DNA from: Hoeflea sp. BAL378
GTDB lineage: Bacteria; Pseudomonadota; Alphaproteobacteria; Rhizobiales; Rhizobiaceae
Assembly (NCBI RefSeq): GCF_000759435.1
Contig: NZ_JRJG01000094.1
Coordinates: 1 to 43,942, forward strand
Direction: 5' to 3'
DNA length: 43,942 nt
Numbering within the stretch: the stretch's first letter is position 1; each line of letters starts with the position of its first letter. The notes under the pieces are model-generated. The model was not told where the DNA came from and made no database searches. It saw only the letters and a program-made list of their open reading frames with translations. The translations under genes were made by a program, and so were the position numbers. Positions 33,637 through 42,570 of this stretch are shown here, in pieces.

Positions 33637-34858
33637 GGTCACGGTGCTCGATGTCAGACTGTATGGTGAACCGGTCGCCACCCTTACGAACCTGCAGGAC
33701 GGGCGCACGATCTTCGCGTTCAACGATGCCTATATCGAAGACGAAAAGCGACCGACGCTCAGCCTGTCCCTGAAAGACCCGTTCGGCGCGTTCATTACGA
33801 GATTCAGGCCGTACAATATCGTCGTCCCGCCCTTCTTTTCGAACCTGTTGCCGGAAGGACCGCTGCGCAAATACCTCGCTGATCGTGCGGGTGTGAAGCC
33901 GTCGCGGGAATTCTTCCTGCTCTGGATGCTCGGCCGGGACCTGCCCGGGGCTGTGACGGTGCATCCCTCCGAAGGGGATGATGCGCCTCTGGACAATGAG
34001 CAGGCGATCACCGAAGCGCGGCCGAATGCGCTACGCTTTTCGCTGGCGGGTGTGCAGCTCAAATTCTCCGCCTTCCAGAATGACAAAAAGGGTGGCGGCC
34101 TGACCATTCCGGCCCAGGGCACCGGTGGCTCGTGGATCGTGAAGCTTCCGTCGCAGCAGTATAGCGGCGTGCCCGAGAACGAGTTCGCAATGATGACCGT
34201 CGCCGGTATGATGGGTATGGACGTGCCCGAGATCCAGCTGGTTGATCTCAATGCCGTGAGCGGTCTGCCGCAGGGGGTGGGCGAACTGCACGGACAGGCG
34301 CTGGCGATCAAGCGTTTTGACCGCACGCCGGAGGGTCCAGTGCATATCGAGGATTTTGCGCAAGTCTTCGGCGTCTTGCCCGATCATAAATACGACAAGG
34401 GCAATTACCGGATGATCGGGCGCGTGTTGGGGATCGAAGCAAGCACAGCCGATGTTGCGGAGTTCATCCGCCGTCTGGTCTTCAGCACACTCATCGGCAA
34501 TGGCGACATGCATTTGAAGAACTGGTCGCTCATCTATCCAGATCGCCGCACCCCAGCGCTCTCTCCAGCCTATGATCTGTTGTCGACCATCCCTTACATC
34601 GAGGGGGAAGATACGGCAGCGCTCAATTTCTCTCGCACCAAAAAGATGGCAGCTCTGTCGAAGGATGAGCTGGAACATATGGCTGCGAAAGCGGAGCTTT
34701 CCGAAAAGCTGGTTATGGATACCGCGCGAGAGACGGTTGAACGGTTCAGGGCGGTATGGGTGGCGGAGAAAAAGAACCTACCGATGGCGTCCAAGATCGC
34801 CGACGCGATCGATACGCACGCCCCGACGGTCGAGTTGTACCGGGAGTTTGCGAAGTAG
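33629..34858 (+). CDS. hipA: HipA-like kinase toxin (second module)
   Basis: This is a 409-residue protein, MPKVTVLDVRLYGEPVATLT onward, with GAGGA before the ATG at 33629. The HipA N-domain is seen in PPFFSNLLPEGPLRKYLADR and FLLWMLGRDLPGAVTVHP; the kinase in RFSLAGVQLKFSAFQND, SWIVKLPSQQYSGVPENEFA, the catalytic loop FSTLIGNGDMHLKNWSLIYP and LSPAYDLLSTIPY. All core motifs are present. It is only distantly similar to the copy at 23130, so the two modules likely have different partners. Confidence 0.88.
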   Translation: MPKVTVLDVRLYGEPVATLTNLQDGRTIFAFNDAYIEDEKRPTLSLSLKDPFGAFITRFRPYNIVVPPFFSNLLPEGPLRKYLADRAGVKPSREFFLLWMLGRDLPGAVTVHPSEGDDAPLDNEQAITEARPNALRFSLAGVQLKFSAFQNDKKGGGLTIPAQGTGGSWIVKLPSQQYSGVPENEFAMMTVAGMMGMDVPEIQLVDLNAVSGLPQGVGELHGQALAIKRFDRTPEGPVHIEDFAQVFGVLPDHKYDKGNYRMIGRVLGIEASTADVAEFIRRLVFSTLIGNGDMHLKNWSLIYPDRRTPALSPAYDLLSTIPYIEGEDTAALNFSRTKKMAALSKDELEHMAAKAELSEKLVMDTARETVERFRAVWVAEKKNLPMASKIADAIDTHAPTVELYREFAK

Positions 34859-35187
34859 CATCTTGCCGGTTGTCTCATCAGGCCGTCGGGGTTCGCCAAC
34901 GGCGTGCCCGTCCGGAAGTGGCAAGTATGCCTGCACCGCCCAGGCTATGTATTACCTCAGCGCGACGGCACTTTGGCTCGCCCTCCGCAAACTTGTTCCC
35001 CAGCAGTCGATCACCTCCATTGTCAGCGGTCTATCAGCTATCGACAACGGGCACACCTCACCGCGACGATAGGCTTCAGGCGGTGGCTTCTCACCGAGTG
35101 GCTTGGACGTCGCCCGGCGCTCGATCACAGAAAAGCGCCGAAATGGTTCGGGTTGGTTTCATGAGAAAGGTGAGTGGGTGAGCTGTC
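34859..35187. other. Spacer after hipA, no confident gene
   Basis: Several overlapping frames are open on the plus strand; one reads RWLLTEWLGRRPALDHRKAP, which is protein-like but has no start or family. It may belong to the same decayed gene as the fragment at 35188. Confidence 0.35.
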
Positions 35188-35364
35188 ATGGCGAAAAAGC
35201 TGCCGGAGCTGGTCGAGCTGGTGATGGTAAAACCATTGGTGTCGGCCGGGATGGTGGCGAAAACGCTCGAGGTGACACCGCAGGCGGCGCGGCGGATCGT
35301 TTTGGAACTGGGCCTCAGGGAGATGACGGAGAGGGGGAGGTTTCGGGCGTGGGGGATTATCTAG
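35188..35364 (+). pseudogene. C-terminal helix-turn-helix remnant of an RHE_PE00001/DUF1612-like plasmid protein
   Basis: A 58-codon frame reads MAKKLPELVELVMVKPLVSA, GMVAKTLEVTPQAARRIVLE and LGLREMTERGRFRAWGII. This resembles, from memory, the C-terminal HTH of a family common on rhizobial repABC plasmids. The large N-terminal part is missing or decayed, so it is either a remnant or a stand-alone small HTH protein. Confidence 0.5.
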
Positions 35365-35460
35365 TCGGAAAGTTCTGTTGCCGCCGTCTGCGCCGCCGTT
35401 TTCCCGTCGCCCATGCCTTCTTGGGCTCATATTTTCTTCTGCGCACATCGGTGATGAGCG

Positions 35461-35718
35461 CTAACACGAAGTCCGGATGGGAAACAGGTCCTCACCATAA
35501 TGGTGAAGCCTCGTGTGATGGCGACGGCATAGCCACCGGACTTTCAAAGGCTGATCATATTGATCGTGATGGGCATCGACGGCTTCGTTGCCGCAGACCT
35601 CACACGTGTCCTTTCTCAGCTCGCCCGCCTTTACTGCACGCTGCACGACGAGGTGAGCCTCATACTTTGCGGGATTGACTCGTCGCCAATTTGCCTGACG
35701 GGTATCGGTTTTGAGCAT
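35461..35718 (-). CDS. Small HNH-like zinc-binding protein
   Basis: This is an 85-residue protein, MLKTDTRQANWRRVNPAKYE onward. CEVCGNEAVDAHHDQYDQPL is followed by VRWLCRRHHTRLHHYG, giving a paired CxxC and CxxHH with a central His-His like small phage/plasmid HNH proteins. Whether it cuts DNA is uncertain because the HNH core is minimal. It lies in the cluster of small reverse-strand genes before ietAS. Confidence 0.7.
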   Translation of the reverse strand: MLKTDTRQANWRRVNPAKYEAHLVVQRAVKAGELRKDTCEVCGNEAVDAHHDQYDQPLKVRWLCRRHHTRLHHYGEDLFPIRTSC

Positions 35719-35735
35719 CTACGTAGTCTACTTGG

Positions 35736-35996
35736 TCAGTTCAAGGTGTAGCGCTTCCAGGGTATGGCCTGCATAGGCACCCGCGACAGAAAATTAACGA
35801 GATCACGTCGGCCACGATATGTCGGTACTCCCCGACTGTTTTGCGCCATGAGAACAATCGGCACGCCCGGGAATGCCGGCTGGAAGCTGTACGCAACCTC
35901 ATCGGCTTGATGGCCGCTATTTAGAACGTGCGGCTTAACTATGACGATGGCGAATGTGACGCCTTGCTCGCGGACTAATGCGCCTTCAAACTGCAT
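35736..35996 (-). CDS. Hypothetical protein, 86 residues
   Basis: Starts MQFEGALVREQGVTFAIVIV at the ATG 35996, with AAGGAGAG about nine bases upstream; the frame extends 11 codons further without need. KPHVLNSGHQADEVAYSFQP and FPGVPIVLMAQNSRGVPTYR follow, an alpha/beta pattern. No family name is assigned. It is 20 bp downstream of a terminator hairpin that ends the DUF2188 gene. Confidence 0.65.
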   Translation of the reverse strand: MQFEGALVREQGVTFAIVIVKPHVLNSGHQADEVAYSFQPAFPGVPIVLMAQNSRGVPTYRGRRDLVNFLSRVPMQAIPWKRYTLN

Positions 35997-36016
35997 TTCT
36001 TCTCTCCTTTGATAAA

Positions 36017-36042
36017 GAGGCCGCCTCACTCCAGGCGGCCTC
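36017..36042 (-). terminator. Strong hairpin after the DUF2188 gene
   Basis: GAGGCCGCCT and AGGCGGCCTC are perfect ten-base arms with a six-base loop. On the reverse strand the hairpin is followed by TTTATC and it begins six bases after the stop of the gene ending at 36048. Confidence 0.75.
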
Positions 36043-36047
36043 AGGTT

Positions 36048-36272
36048 TTAGCCACGCGGCGGGAACGGATCGCGACCGTAGGAATCCTTGTCTCTGATTT
36101 GTCCGTTGGGACGGTGGATGACCACTTCGCTCTGCTGGTTGATCGCAATATTGCGAGCAGCAGCAGCCGCGTCGGCCTGCGTTCCATGCGTGGAAGTCAC
36201 TCGCTGATTTCCAGCGCCCCGCACGGCCCATTCGCCGTTATGGGGAACCACATGCTGATTTTTCTTTGTCAT
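36048..36272 (-). CDS. DUF2188-family small protein
   Basis: This is a 74-residue protein from the ATG at 36272 (MTKKNQHVVPHNGEWAVRGA), with AAGGA upstream. It has the DUF2188 pattern: HVVPHNGEWAVRGAGN, a central helix TQADAAAAARNIAINQQSEV, then VVIHRPNGQIRDKDSYG. The function is unknown. It is divergent from ietA with about 115 bp between the starts, so it may share a regulatory region with ietAS. Confidence 0.82.
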   Translation of the reverse strand: MTKKNQHVVPHNGEWAVRGAGNQRVTSTHGTQADAAAAARNIAINQQSEVVIHRPNGQIRDKDSYGRDPFPPRG

Positions 36273-36388
36273 TGCATCAGATTCCTTTTTCTTGAGTGCC
36301 AATGCAATTTACATTAAGGAAAATTTAATTGTCAATATGGCTATTGTGGTTTACGAATCCGACTAGAAGCTTTACGCATGGAGTGATC

Positions 36389-37513
36389 ATGACCATTGAG
36401 ATGAAAAATGTGCTGGAGTTGGCCGATGCGGCACTTTCCGCCGACTACACGCGCGTACGCAGAGCTGCGAATGCGCTCGCGCGAGATCTCGACAAGAATG
36501 GTGAGACTTCCATCGCCAAGGAATTGAAGGCCCTGGTGCGCAAGAGGGGGGTGCCTTTGAAGGCGTCTGGCTACGTAGAATCGCTACCCGTGGACTCGAA
36601 ATCCCGCTTGCCGCTTGTCGAGGAGCAGACCTGGCCCGATACGCCTATTTTTCTGAACGAAGGCGGGTGGCATGTGTTCAGCGATTTCATCGCGGATGCC
36701 CGGCGCATTGATGACTTGAGCGCCAAAGGATTGGCGTCACGTCTTGGGCTTCTGCTCTCTGGCCCGCCAGGAACAGGCAAGTCTCTCCTCGCCGGCCATA
36801 TCGCTGCGCAGTTGTCTCGTCCGCTATATGTCGTCCGGCTCGACTCGGTCATCTCCTCTTTGCTCGGGGACACCGCCAAAAATATCCGTTCGGTGTTTGA
36901 TTTCGTGCCGGCGCGCAACGCCGTTCTTTTCCTCGATGAGATGGATGCAGTCGCAAAGCTGCGTGACGATCGGCACGAGTTGGGCGAACTCAAACGCGTC
37001 GTCAATACTGTCATTCAAGCGTTGGACGTGCTGGACCCGAGCTCGATTGTGGTTGCCGCAACCAATCATGCACATCTTCTTGATCCTGCAATTTGGAGGC
37101 GGTTCCCTTATAAAATAGAACTCGGTCTTCCAGACGAAAGCGTTCGCGCTGACCTTTGGCGCCATTTTCTTTTTGAGGACAAAGATGAGGAGAGTCGCGC
37201 CGAGCTATTCGCCGTCGTGTCCGAAGGGTTGTCGGGGGCCGATATCGAAACGATGAGTCTGTCGGCGCGGCGTCATGCCGTTCATGAGTCGCGTGACATT
37301 GACTTTGGAGCCGTCGTTGCGGCTCTGCTGGAGCCACGTTCAGGCCGTACTGTCCCTGTGCAGCGGCAGCCATTGGATGCGGAGCAGAAACGCCAGGTTG
37401 CAATAGCCCTCAAGGAGAAGTACGCCATTGGGGGGGCGGATACCGCCCGCATTCTCGGAGTGTCACGGCAAGCCATTTATGCTTACCTGAAGCAACAGGA
37501 AGGGGAAGTGTAG
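36389..37513 (+). CDS. ietA: IetA-like AAA+ ATPase of the ietAS stability/defence system
   Basis: This is a 374-residue protein from the ATG at 36389 (MTIEMKNVLELADAALSADY); GGAG is five bases upstream. The AAA+ core has Walker A GLLLSGPPGTGKSLLAGHIA (about 120-139), Walker B AVLFLDEMDAVAKL, sensor 1 IVVAATNHAHLLDPAI and the arginine motif WRRFPYKIEL. The last 40 residues form a helix-turn-helix-like end (YAIGGADTARILGVSRQAIY). A serine protease gene follows after one base. ATPase plus subtilase was described on pTiC58 as ietAS, which gives plasmid stability and incompatibility, and the pair is counted among anti-phage systems. Confidence 0.88.
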   Translation: MTIEMKNVLELADAALSADYTRVRRAANALARDLDKNGETSIAKELKALVRKRGVPLKASGYVESLPVDSKSRLPLVEEQTWPDTPIFLNEGGWHVFSDFIADARRIDDLSAKGLASRLGLLLSGPPGTGKSLLAGHIAAQLSRPLYVVRLDSVISSLLGDTAKNIRSVFDFVPARNAVLFLDEMDAVAKLRDDRHELGELKRVVNTVIQALDVLDPSSIVVAATNHAHLLDPAIWRRFPYKIELGLPDESVRADLWRHFLFEDKDEESRAELFAVVSEGLSGADIETMSLSARRHAVHESRDIDFGAVVAALLEPRSGRTVPVQRQPLDAEQKRQVAIALKEKYAIGGADTARILGVSRQAIYAYLKQQEGEV

Positions 37514-37514
37514 A

Positions 37515-39773
37515 ATGGTGGAGCCTAGAGACCAACCCCTTCTCTATCCCGTTCTGAGCCTTCAGATGGGCCCGGCGCTGCGAAGTCCGACGGGGCGTGG
37601 CAAAGGCATCGACAGTATCGTCAAGAAGCGGCTCGGCCGGCAGCAGGAAGTGCTCGCGAGCGAAACACGCGACATTTATGAACACCGGACAGAGTTGTCC
37701 ACATACTCGGGTCTAACGCACCTAGTCGTTCGGATGTTCAGTGAGGATTCCCTTGCTCCAACGCACACCCCCGATGACCTGTTCTCGCAGCGTCATGGAT
37801 GCAGGCTCGTTGCTCCTCTTCCCGGCGGCTATTTGATCGAGGCTGATGTCCGACAGTTGCCTCGCCTCCTTCACGCAATCGAACATCCAATCGGCTATGC
37901 GGTGCAAGCCGACATATCCCGTGTTTCGTCTCTCAAACAATTTGATGCGAAAAGTCGATTGCGCGGTCGATCGGTCAATGAACTCTGGAATTCCGCACCG
38001 GAAGATGATGACGGACGTTTGTTCGTTGTTTGGCTTGCGCCGTTCCGCGATCGAGATGCCAAGGCCGAAGTCCTGGAGCGTATCCAGGGCTTTGCCAATG
38101 AGAGGCTGGTCTTGCCGACATTTACCAGCGTGCGGCTCACGCTCGGGACATCTGAGGAAGCGGAACAACCGCGTTCTCTCACGACACCACGACAATCCAG
38201 CATTGCACGGGCGATGCGAGATTATCGAAACACCGGCGTCGGACGCGCTACAGTCCGAATTCCGAACAAAGAAGGGTTGAGACAGCTCATTGCGTCAGGC
38301 GCTTCTTATCGCATTGATCCTGTACGGCCGATCAGAGTGGCAGCACCTGGCGAAGGAGCGGAGCCTCCCGCACCAGTAATCGATGAGAATGCTCCAATCG
38401 TTGCCGTCGTCGATGGCGGTCTGCATGCGCGAAGCTACACTGCGGCTGAAGCTTTCAGGGCGACACCTTTCGTTACGAACGTCCAAGCCGACAAGCCACA
38501 CGGAAATAGCGTTAGCTCCCTCGTTATCCACGGGCACGCCTGGAACAAAAATCGCTCGCTGCCTGAACTGAACTGCCGTATCGGAACTGTTCAGGCCGTC
38601 CCCCATCGGAACGCCAATCGGCGCTTCGATGAGCGGGAGTTGGTGGACTATCTGGCGGAGGTTGCGCGTCTTTATCCAGAAGCGCGCGTCTGGAACATCT
38701 CTGCCAATCAGGACGGCGCCGGTTTGGATCCCTCCGAGGTCAGCGTTCTCGGCCATGAAATCAGTCTTCTGGCGAGATCGGCTGGATTTCTTCCAGTGAT
38801 CTCCGTTGGAAATGTCAGCCCTGACAACAATTCCCGGCCTAATCCGCCTGCTGATTGCGAGGCGGCGATAGTCGTGGGTGGCCGTCAAGCGCTTCCGGAT
38901 GGAACCCCAGGCGACCGATGCCCTACCTGTCTGCCCGGTCCTGGCCCCGATGGGATGATGAAACCGGACCTGTCGTGGTTTTCGAATCTTAGGATGCTGG
39001 GTGGGGTCGTCGATACGGGAAGCAGTTACGCAACGCCGTTGGTCTCGTCTTTGGCAGCCCACACTTTCGATAGCTTACGTGAACCAACGCCGGATTTGGT
39101 CAAGGCTCTCCTCATCAATTCAGCGGAGCGAAGTGAGCACGATCCCAACCTCGGCTGGGGAACCCCGTATCAAGGGCACCTTCCTTGGACCTGCGCGCCC
39201 GGCAGTGTCACACTTGCGTGGCGGGCACAACTCGAGCCGGGAACCGCATATTACTGGAACGATATTCCCATCCCTCCCGAGCTGGTGCGTGACGGAAAAT
39301 TGTTCGGACGCGCCAGCTTGACCGCTGTTCTGCGGCCCCTCGTGTCGCCGTTTGGCGGCGCTAACTACTTCGCTTCCCGATTGGAGACATCACTGGCGTA
39401 TCAGACGGGAGCGGAAAAGTGGCCGTCGCTTCTTGGCTCGATGAAAGAGTCGACGCTTCCAGAAAGCGATGCTCGCGATGAGCTTCGCAAATGGCAGCCT
39501 ATCAGGAGGCACTGCAGGGACTTTTCCAAGGGGAGCGGGCTTGGGTTTTCCGGTCCACACCTGCGGCTTTATGCCCGCGTGTTCATGCGTGACCTCTACC
39601 AATTTGGGTGGACGCATCACAGCCAGGCGGGGGCGCAAGAAGTTGCGTTCGTGCTTACGCTTTCAAGCGCGGACGGAAAGAAGTCGATCTATGACTCAAC
39701 AGCTCGTGCGCTCGGAAACTTCGTTGAAAGCGCCGTCTTGAACCAGGACATCGAGGTCTCGAATGAGCTTTAA
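37515..39773 (+). CDS. ietS: IetS-like subtilisin-family (S8) serine protease
   Basis: This is a 752-residue protein. The S8 catalytic triad is readable: Asp300 in PIVAVVDGGLHARSYT, His329 in DKPHGNSVSSLVIHG and Ser504 in DTGSSYATPLVSSLAA, with the oxyanion-type Asn region ISVGNVSPDNN. The first 280 residues are a non-catalytic domain and no secretion signal is seen, so it acts in the cytosol. In pTiC58 the protease is the toxic partner and the ATPase is needed for control. It ends 120 bp before repeat A copy 2. Confidence 0.9.
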   Translation: MVEPRDQPLLYPVLSLQMGPALRSPTGRGKGIDSIVKKRLGRQQEVLASETRDIYEHRTELSTYSGLTHLVVRMFSEDSLAPTHTPDDLFSQRHGCRLVAPLPGGYLIEADVRQLPRLLHAIEHPIGYAVQADISRVSSLKQFDAKSRLRGRSVNELWNSAPEDDDGRLFVVWLAPFRDRDAKAEVLERIQGFANERLVLPTFTSVRLTLGTSEEAEQPRSLTTPRQSSIARAMRDYRNTGVGRATVRIPNKEGLRQLIASGASYRIDPVRPIRVAAPGEGAEPPAPVIDENAPIVAVVDGGLHARSYTAAEAFRATPFVTNVQADKPHGNSVSSLVIHGHAWNKNRSLPELNCRIGTVQAVPHRNANRRFDERELVDYLAEVARLYPEARVWNISANQDGAGLDPSEVSVLGHEISLLARSAGFLPVISVGNVSPDNNSRPNPPADCEAAIVVGGRQALPDGTPGDRCPTCLPGPGPDGMMKPDLSWFSNLRMLGGVVDTGSSYATPLVSSLAAHTFDSLREPTPDLVKALLINSAERSEHDPNLGWGTPYQGHLPWTCAPGSVTLAWRAQLEPGTAYYWNDIPIPPELVRDGKLFGRASLTAVLRPLVSPFGGANYFASRLETSLAYQTGAEKWPSLLGSMKESTLPESDARDELRKWQPIRRHCRDFSKGSGLGFSGPHLRLYARVFMRDLYQFGWTHHSQAGAQEVAFVLTLSSADGKKSIYDSTARALGNFVESAVLNQDIEVSNEL

Positions 39774-39892
39774 GGGGTCCCTTCGCGTACAACGAATCGG
39801 AGGGTTCCAAGTGGCAAGGGATACACTGAAAATGTTGACTTTTATGTGTCGAAAAGTTTCTCCCGCCAAAGCGGAAAAAAGGGACCCATTCG

Positions 39893-40003
39893 GATTTCCA
39901 GCGCCGCAATCCGGCATCTTCAAATCTGCGATTCACAATTCGATAGAAAAGATTCAATTTCATGGAGTAACGGGGGGAATACAGGATATGAACAACCGCT
40001 TGG
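39893..40003 (+). repeat. Repeat A, copy 2, ended by an ISL3 insertion
   Basis: Gapless 111-bp match to the reverse strand of 16416-16526, including GGAGTAACGGGGGGAATACA and ATGAACAAC. Three bases after the match the inverted repeat of the ISL3 element starts, so the gene that followed this repeat was cut off after about six codons. Confidence 0.85.
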
Positions 40004-40006
40004 CAG

Positions 40007-41668
40007 GCTCTTCCTCACTTTGTGTGGAGCGGTGGTAGCATTCGTGCCCTCATCAGTTCAGGGCCTGCCCGACCATACATTGCGCGCTTGAGGGTCGTGA
40101 GGCGGTTGATCTGGCCTTCGGCCTGCCCGTTGCTCCATGGCAGCTCGATGGCATTATTGACGGCATCAATGTCTCGGCGCAGGACGCGGGCGAACCGCAT
40201 GATCGGAATGATTTCGGAGTCGATCGCATCGTCGATCCACGCGTCCAGTGGTGCCGATCTCTTGCCATGAAGGATCCCGTTGAAGCGCATCGCCAGGCGT
40301 CGCATCTCGGCGAACGCATCAGATCCCTGCTTCAGGACATCGACCTTTTTGACCTGTCGCTCTGTCAGCAGGTTTCGCGGCTTGATGCACAGCGCGGCGG
40401 CAACTACTGGCGAGATTGCATGACCGGTTTCCGGGTCTCGAACCGGCTCCGACGTCAGCGCGGTGGGCGGAACATCTTCGACCTGCTCCCTTTCGGCCCG
40501 CCGCCAGGCTCCCAGTAACCGCGCTGTTTGACGTCATGAAAAAGGTGCCGGCCACAGCGATTCCCATCCTTCCAGCATTTGGCGAGGAAGGTTTCAAAGT
40601 ACCATGGTGATGTGGGTTTCAACGCTGCTCGCCGCCTGTCGGGCGGAGCCTCGAACTTTAGCCACTTCGTTACGCTGCGACATCCGTAGCCGGTCCGTCG
40701 GGCGATCTCGCTGTGGGATAGCCCTTGCTGGCGAAAAGCGTGGAGCATGTCGAATATTTCCTGGCGGGATTGACTATGCGCAAGACGGGCGCGACGGCGA
40801 TGTGTGGCAGAGTCAACAAATGCGTCCTCCGAAAGAATGGCCCTCCCGGTGGCGCGCCCGGAAAGGCTCATCTGTTCTTCGATGGCCGAGCGAAGATTCT
40901 GGACCAGATGAAACCGGTCAGCGACCTGTTGGGCCTGCTGTGCGCCTTCACGAGTCGCCTGCGCATACAGGCCGCAGCGGTCCCGACTGACAACTTCGAT
41001 GGAAGGCCGGTCACGCAGCCACTTTGCCGCACTCTCGACGCTACGGTCATCCAGTATGTCGACAACCGCGCGGCGCTCGAGGTCGACCATGATGGTTCCG
41101 TAGCTCGTCGCCCGACGCCAACTCCAATCATCGATACCGACCACCCGTATCTCGGAATTGCGTTGAGCAGCCGTGGCATCCCGCTTCAACTGCCTCAGGA
41201 TTGTGTCATCACTGACCGGCATGCCGAGCCGCTGCATCAACCGCTCGCCAGGACGGCCGCCGGCGCTATGGCCGAGCAGGCCGACAATCTCTCCGACCCT
41301 TCTCGTCCGACGCGCGTATGGATCAGCTACCGTCGGCAGTCGGTCGGTGAACGTTCGTCGTGGGCATTCCCGCTGTGCACATCGCCAGCGGCTCAGCAGC
41401 AGCTTCACTGTCACCGGCTTGCCCTGGACCGGCAGATCCTGGAGGCTGCGGCGGGCCCAACCATGCCGACTTCGGCTTCGCCGTCCACAATCGGGGCAGA
41501 TGCCGATTGCGGATCCAGCAGCGGAAACAACCCACCCGTCGTCAACAGTGAGCGTGGCACCCAGAATCTTAACCCCTGGGCCGGGCGACCATTTCGATTT
41601 CTTTTGCATGCCCGCCATAGCGACATCGTCGCTAACAGCCGATGAATCACACAAAGTGAGGAAGACTC
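40007..41668 (-). mobile_element. ISL3-family insertion sequence, about 1.66 kb
   Basis: The ends are inverted copies: GCTCTTCCTCACTTTGTGTG from 40007 and, on the reverse strand, GAGTCTTCCTCACTTTGTGT from 41668. The single gene inside is an ISL3-type transposase on the reverse strand. No matching 8-bp target duplication is seen beside the ends, suggesting later rearrangement at one side. Confidence 0.85.
40015..41618 (-). pseudogene. ISL3-family transposase with broken reading frame
   Basis: From the ATG at 41618 the frame reads the N-terminal zinc region (CPDCGRRSRSRHGWARRSLQ; RCAQRECPRRTF), the catalytic block VVGIDDWSWRRATSYGTIMV and DRCGLYAQATREGAQQAQQV ADRFH-type motif. It then shifts out of frame around 40520-40545 after FHDVKQRGY. 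The expected C-terminal part (EQVEDVPPTALTSEPVRDPE; ELPWSNGQAEGQINRLTTLK) continues in another frame to the stop at 40015. Small deletions, probably two and eight bases, would explain this. The element is likely immobile unless helped in trans. Confidence 0.85.
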
Positions 41669-42003
41669 AGAATTGTGAGATTTTTTTATTGAAAATGACG
41701 TGATGAAAGATCGTGCTTTTGACATACTCATGCTTGCAAGCGCCGCAACGAAAGGCCTGACAGAGGTCCGCACTCGATCACACGTAAAAGAAGGTCAGAA
41801 ACTTCTTGCCAAACGGGCGGCAACAACAGAAGTGCGAAGCCACACCTGCCCGGCGTCGGACCGCAGATGCCCTAATCGCCATGAACGCGCCCCGAAGTGT
41901 CCTCGCGAACCGAGATCCGACGACGCTTGCGCCAATTCTCCTGACCACCGTCGGGTGCCCGGGGGCCGGGCACGACCTCCGGCGATCGCTCATGGTCCTG
42001 GCG
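41669..42003. other. Spacer between ISL3 and resolvase
   Basis: A plus frame from 41700 or 41703 reads MKDRAFDILMLASAATKGLT, then HVKEGQKLLAKRA. It loses protein-like character after about 40 codons, so it may be a truncated gene start. Nothing else is recognised. Confidence 0.3.
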
Positions 42004-42570
42004 CTATTTGCCGTGGACGCGCGCCTGGATCATTCTTCGCAGCGACCGCGGCGCCAGGCCGTGTCGCTTGGCTACGTCGCTCAGATGCGCCCCCTGATGC
42101 GAAACGGCATAGGCTGCGCTGCGCAGTTCCTCATCCGACAGGATCGGCTTCCGACCCATGTGGCGGCCGATGCGCCGAGCAGCCGCCATGCCGGCCCGGG
42201 TGCGCTCGCTGATGAGCGAGCGCACGAATTCCGCCAGGGCGGCCATCATGTGAAAAACCAGCCGGCCGCCCGATGAAGCGGTGTCGATCAGCTCCGACAG
42301 CGATTGAAAATGAACGTCGCGCGTTCCCAGTTCGTTGATCAATTGCACCAGATGGATGAGGGATCGGCCAAGCCGGTCAAGTCTCCAGACCACCAGCGTG
42401 TCACCGCCTTGAAGACTATCGAGGGCCTTTGTCAAGCCTGGTCGATTGAATGATCCGCCCGACACCGCATGATCTGAATATATCTCCACACAGCCGGCCT
42501 TCTTGAGGGCATCTATTTGAAGATCAAGTTTCTGATCTTCAGTTGAAACCCGTGCGTAACCTATTTTCAT
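42004..42570 (-). CDS. Serine recombinase (Tn3-type resolvase/invertase)
   Basis: This is a 188-residue protein from the ATG at 42570 (MKIGYARVSTEDQKLDLQID); Ser9 is the nucleophile. Catalytic arginines lie in LVVWRLDRLGRSLIHLVQL, followed by the long helix LAEFVRSLISERTRAGMAAA and a C-terminal helix-turn-helix (GAHLSDVAKRHGLAPRSLRR). It would resolve cointegrates or invert DNA at a res-like site, possibly in the 42571-42690 upstream region. No tnpA accompanies it. The frame is open upstream to 42711, but the conserved start is at 42570. Confidence 0.9.
   Translation of the reverse strand: MKIGYARVSTEDQKLDLQIDALKKAGCVEIYSDHAVSGGSFNRPGLTKALDSLQGGDTLVVWRLDRLGRSLIHLVQLINELGTRDVHFQSLSELIDTASSGGRLVFHMMAALAEFVRSLISERTRAGMAAARRIGRHMGRKPILSDEELRSAAYAVSHQGAHLSDVAKRHGLAPRSLRRMIQARVHGK

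Noticed and set aside
40725-41645. Plus-strand open frame of 306 codons
   Set aside because: Shadow of the ISL3 transposase.
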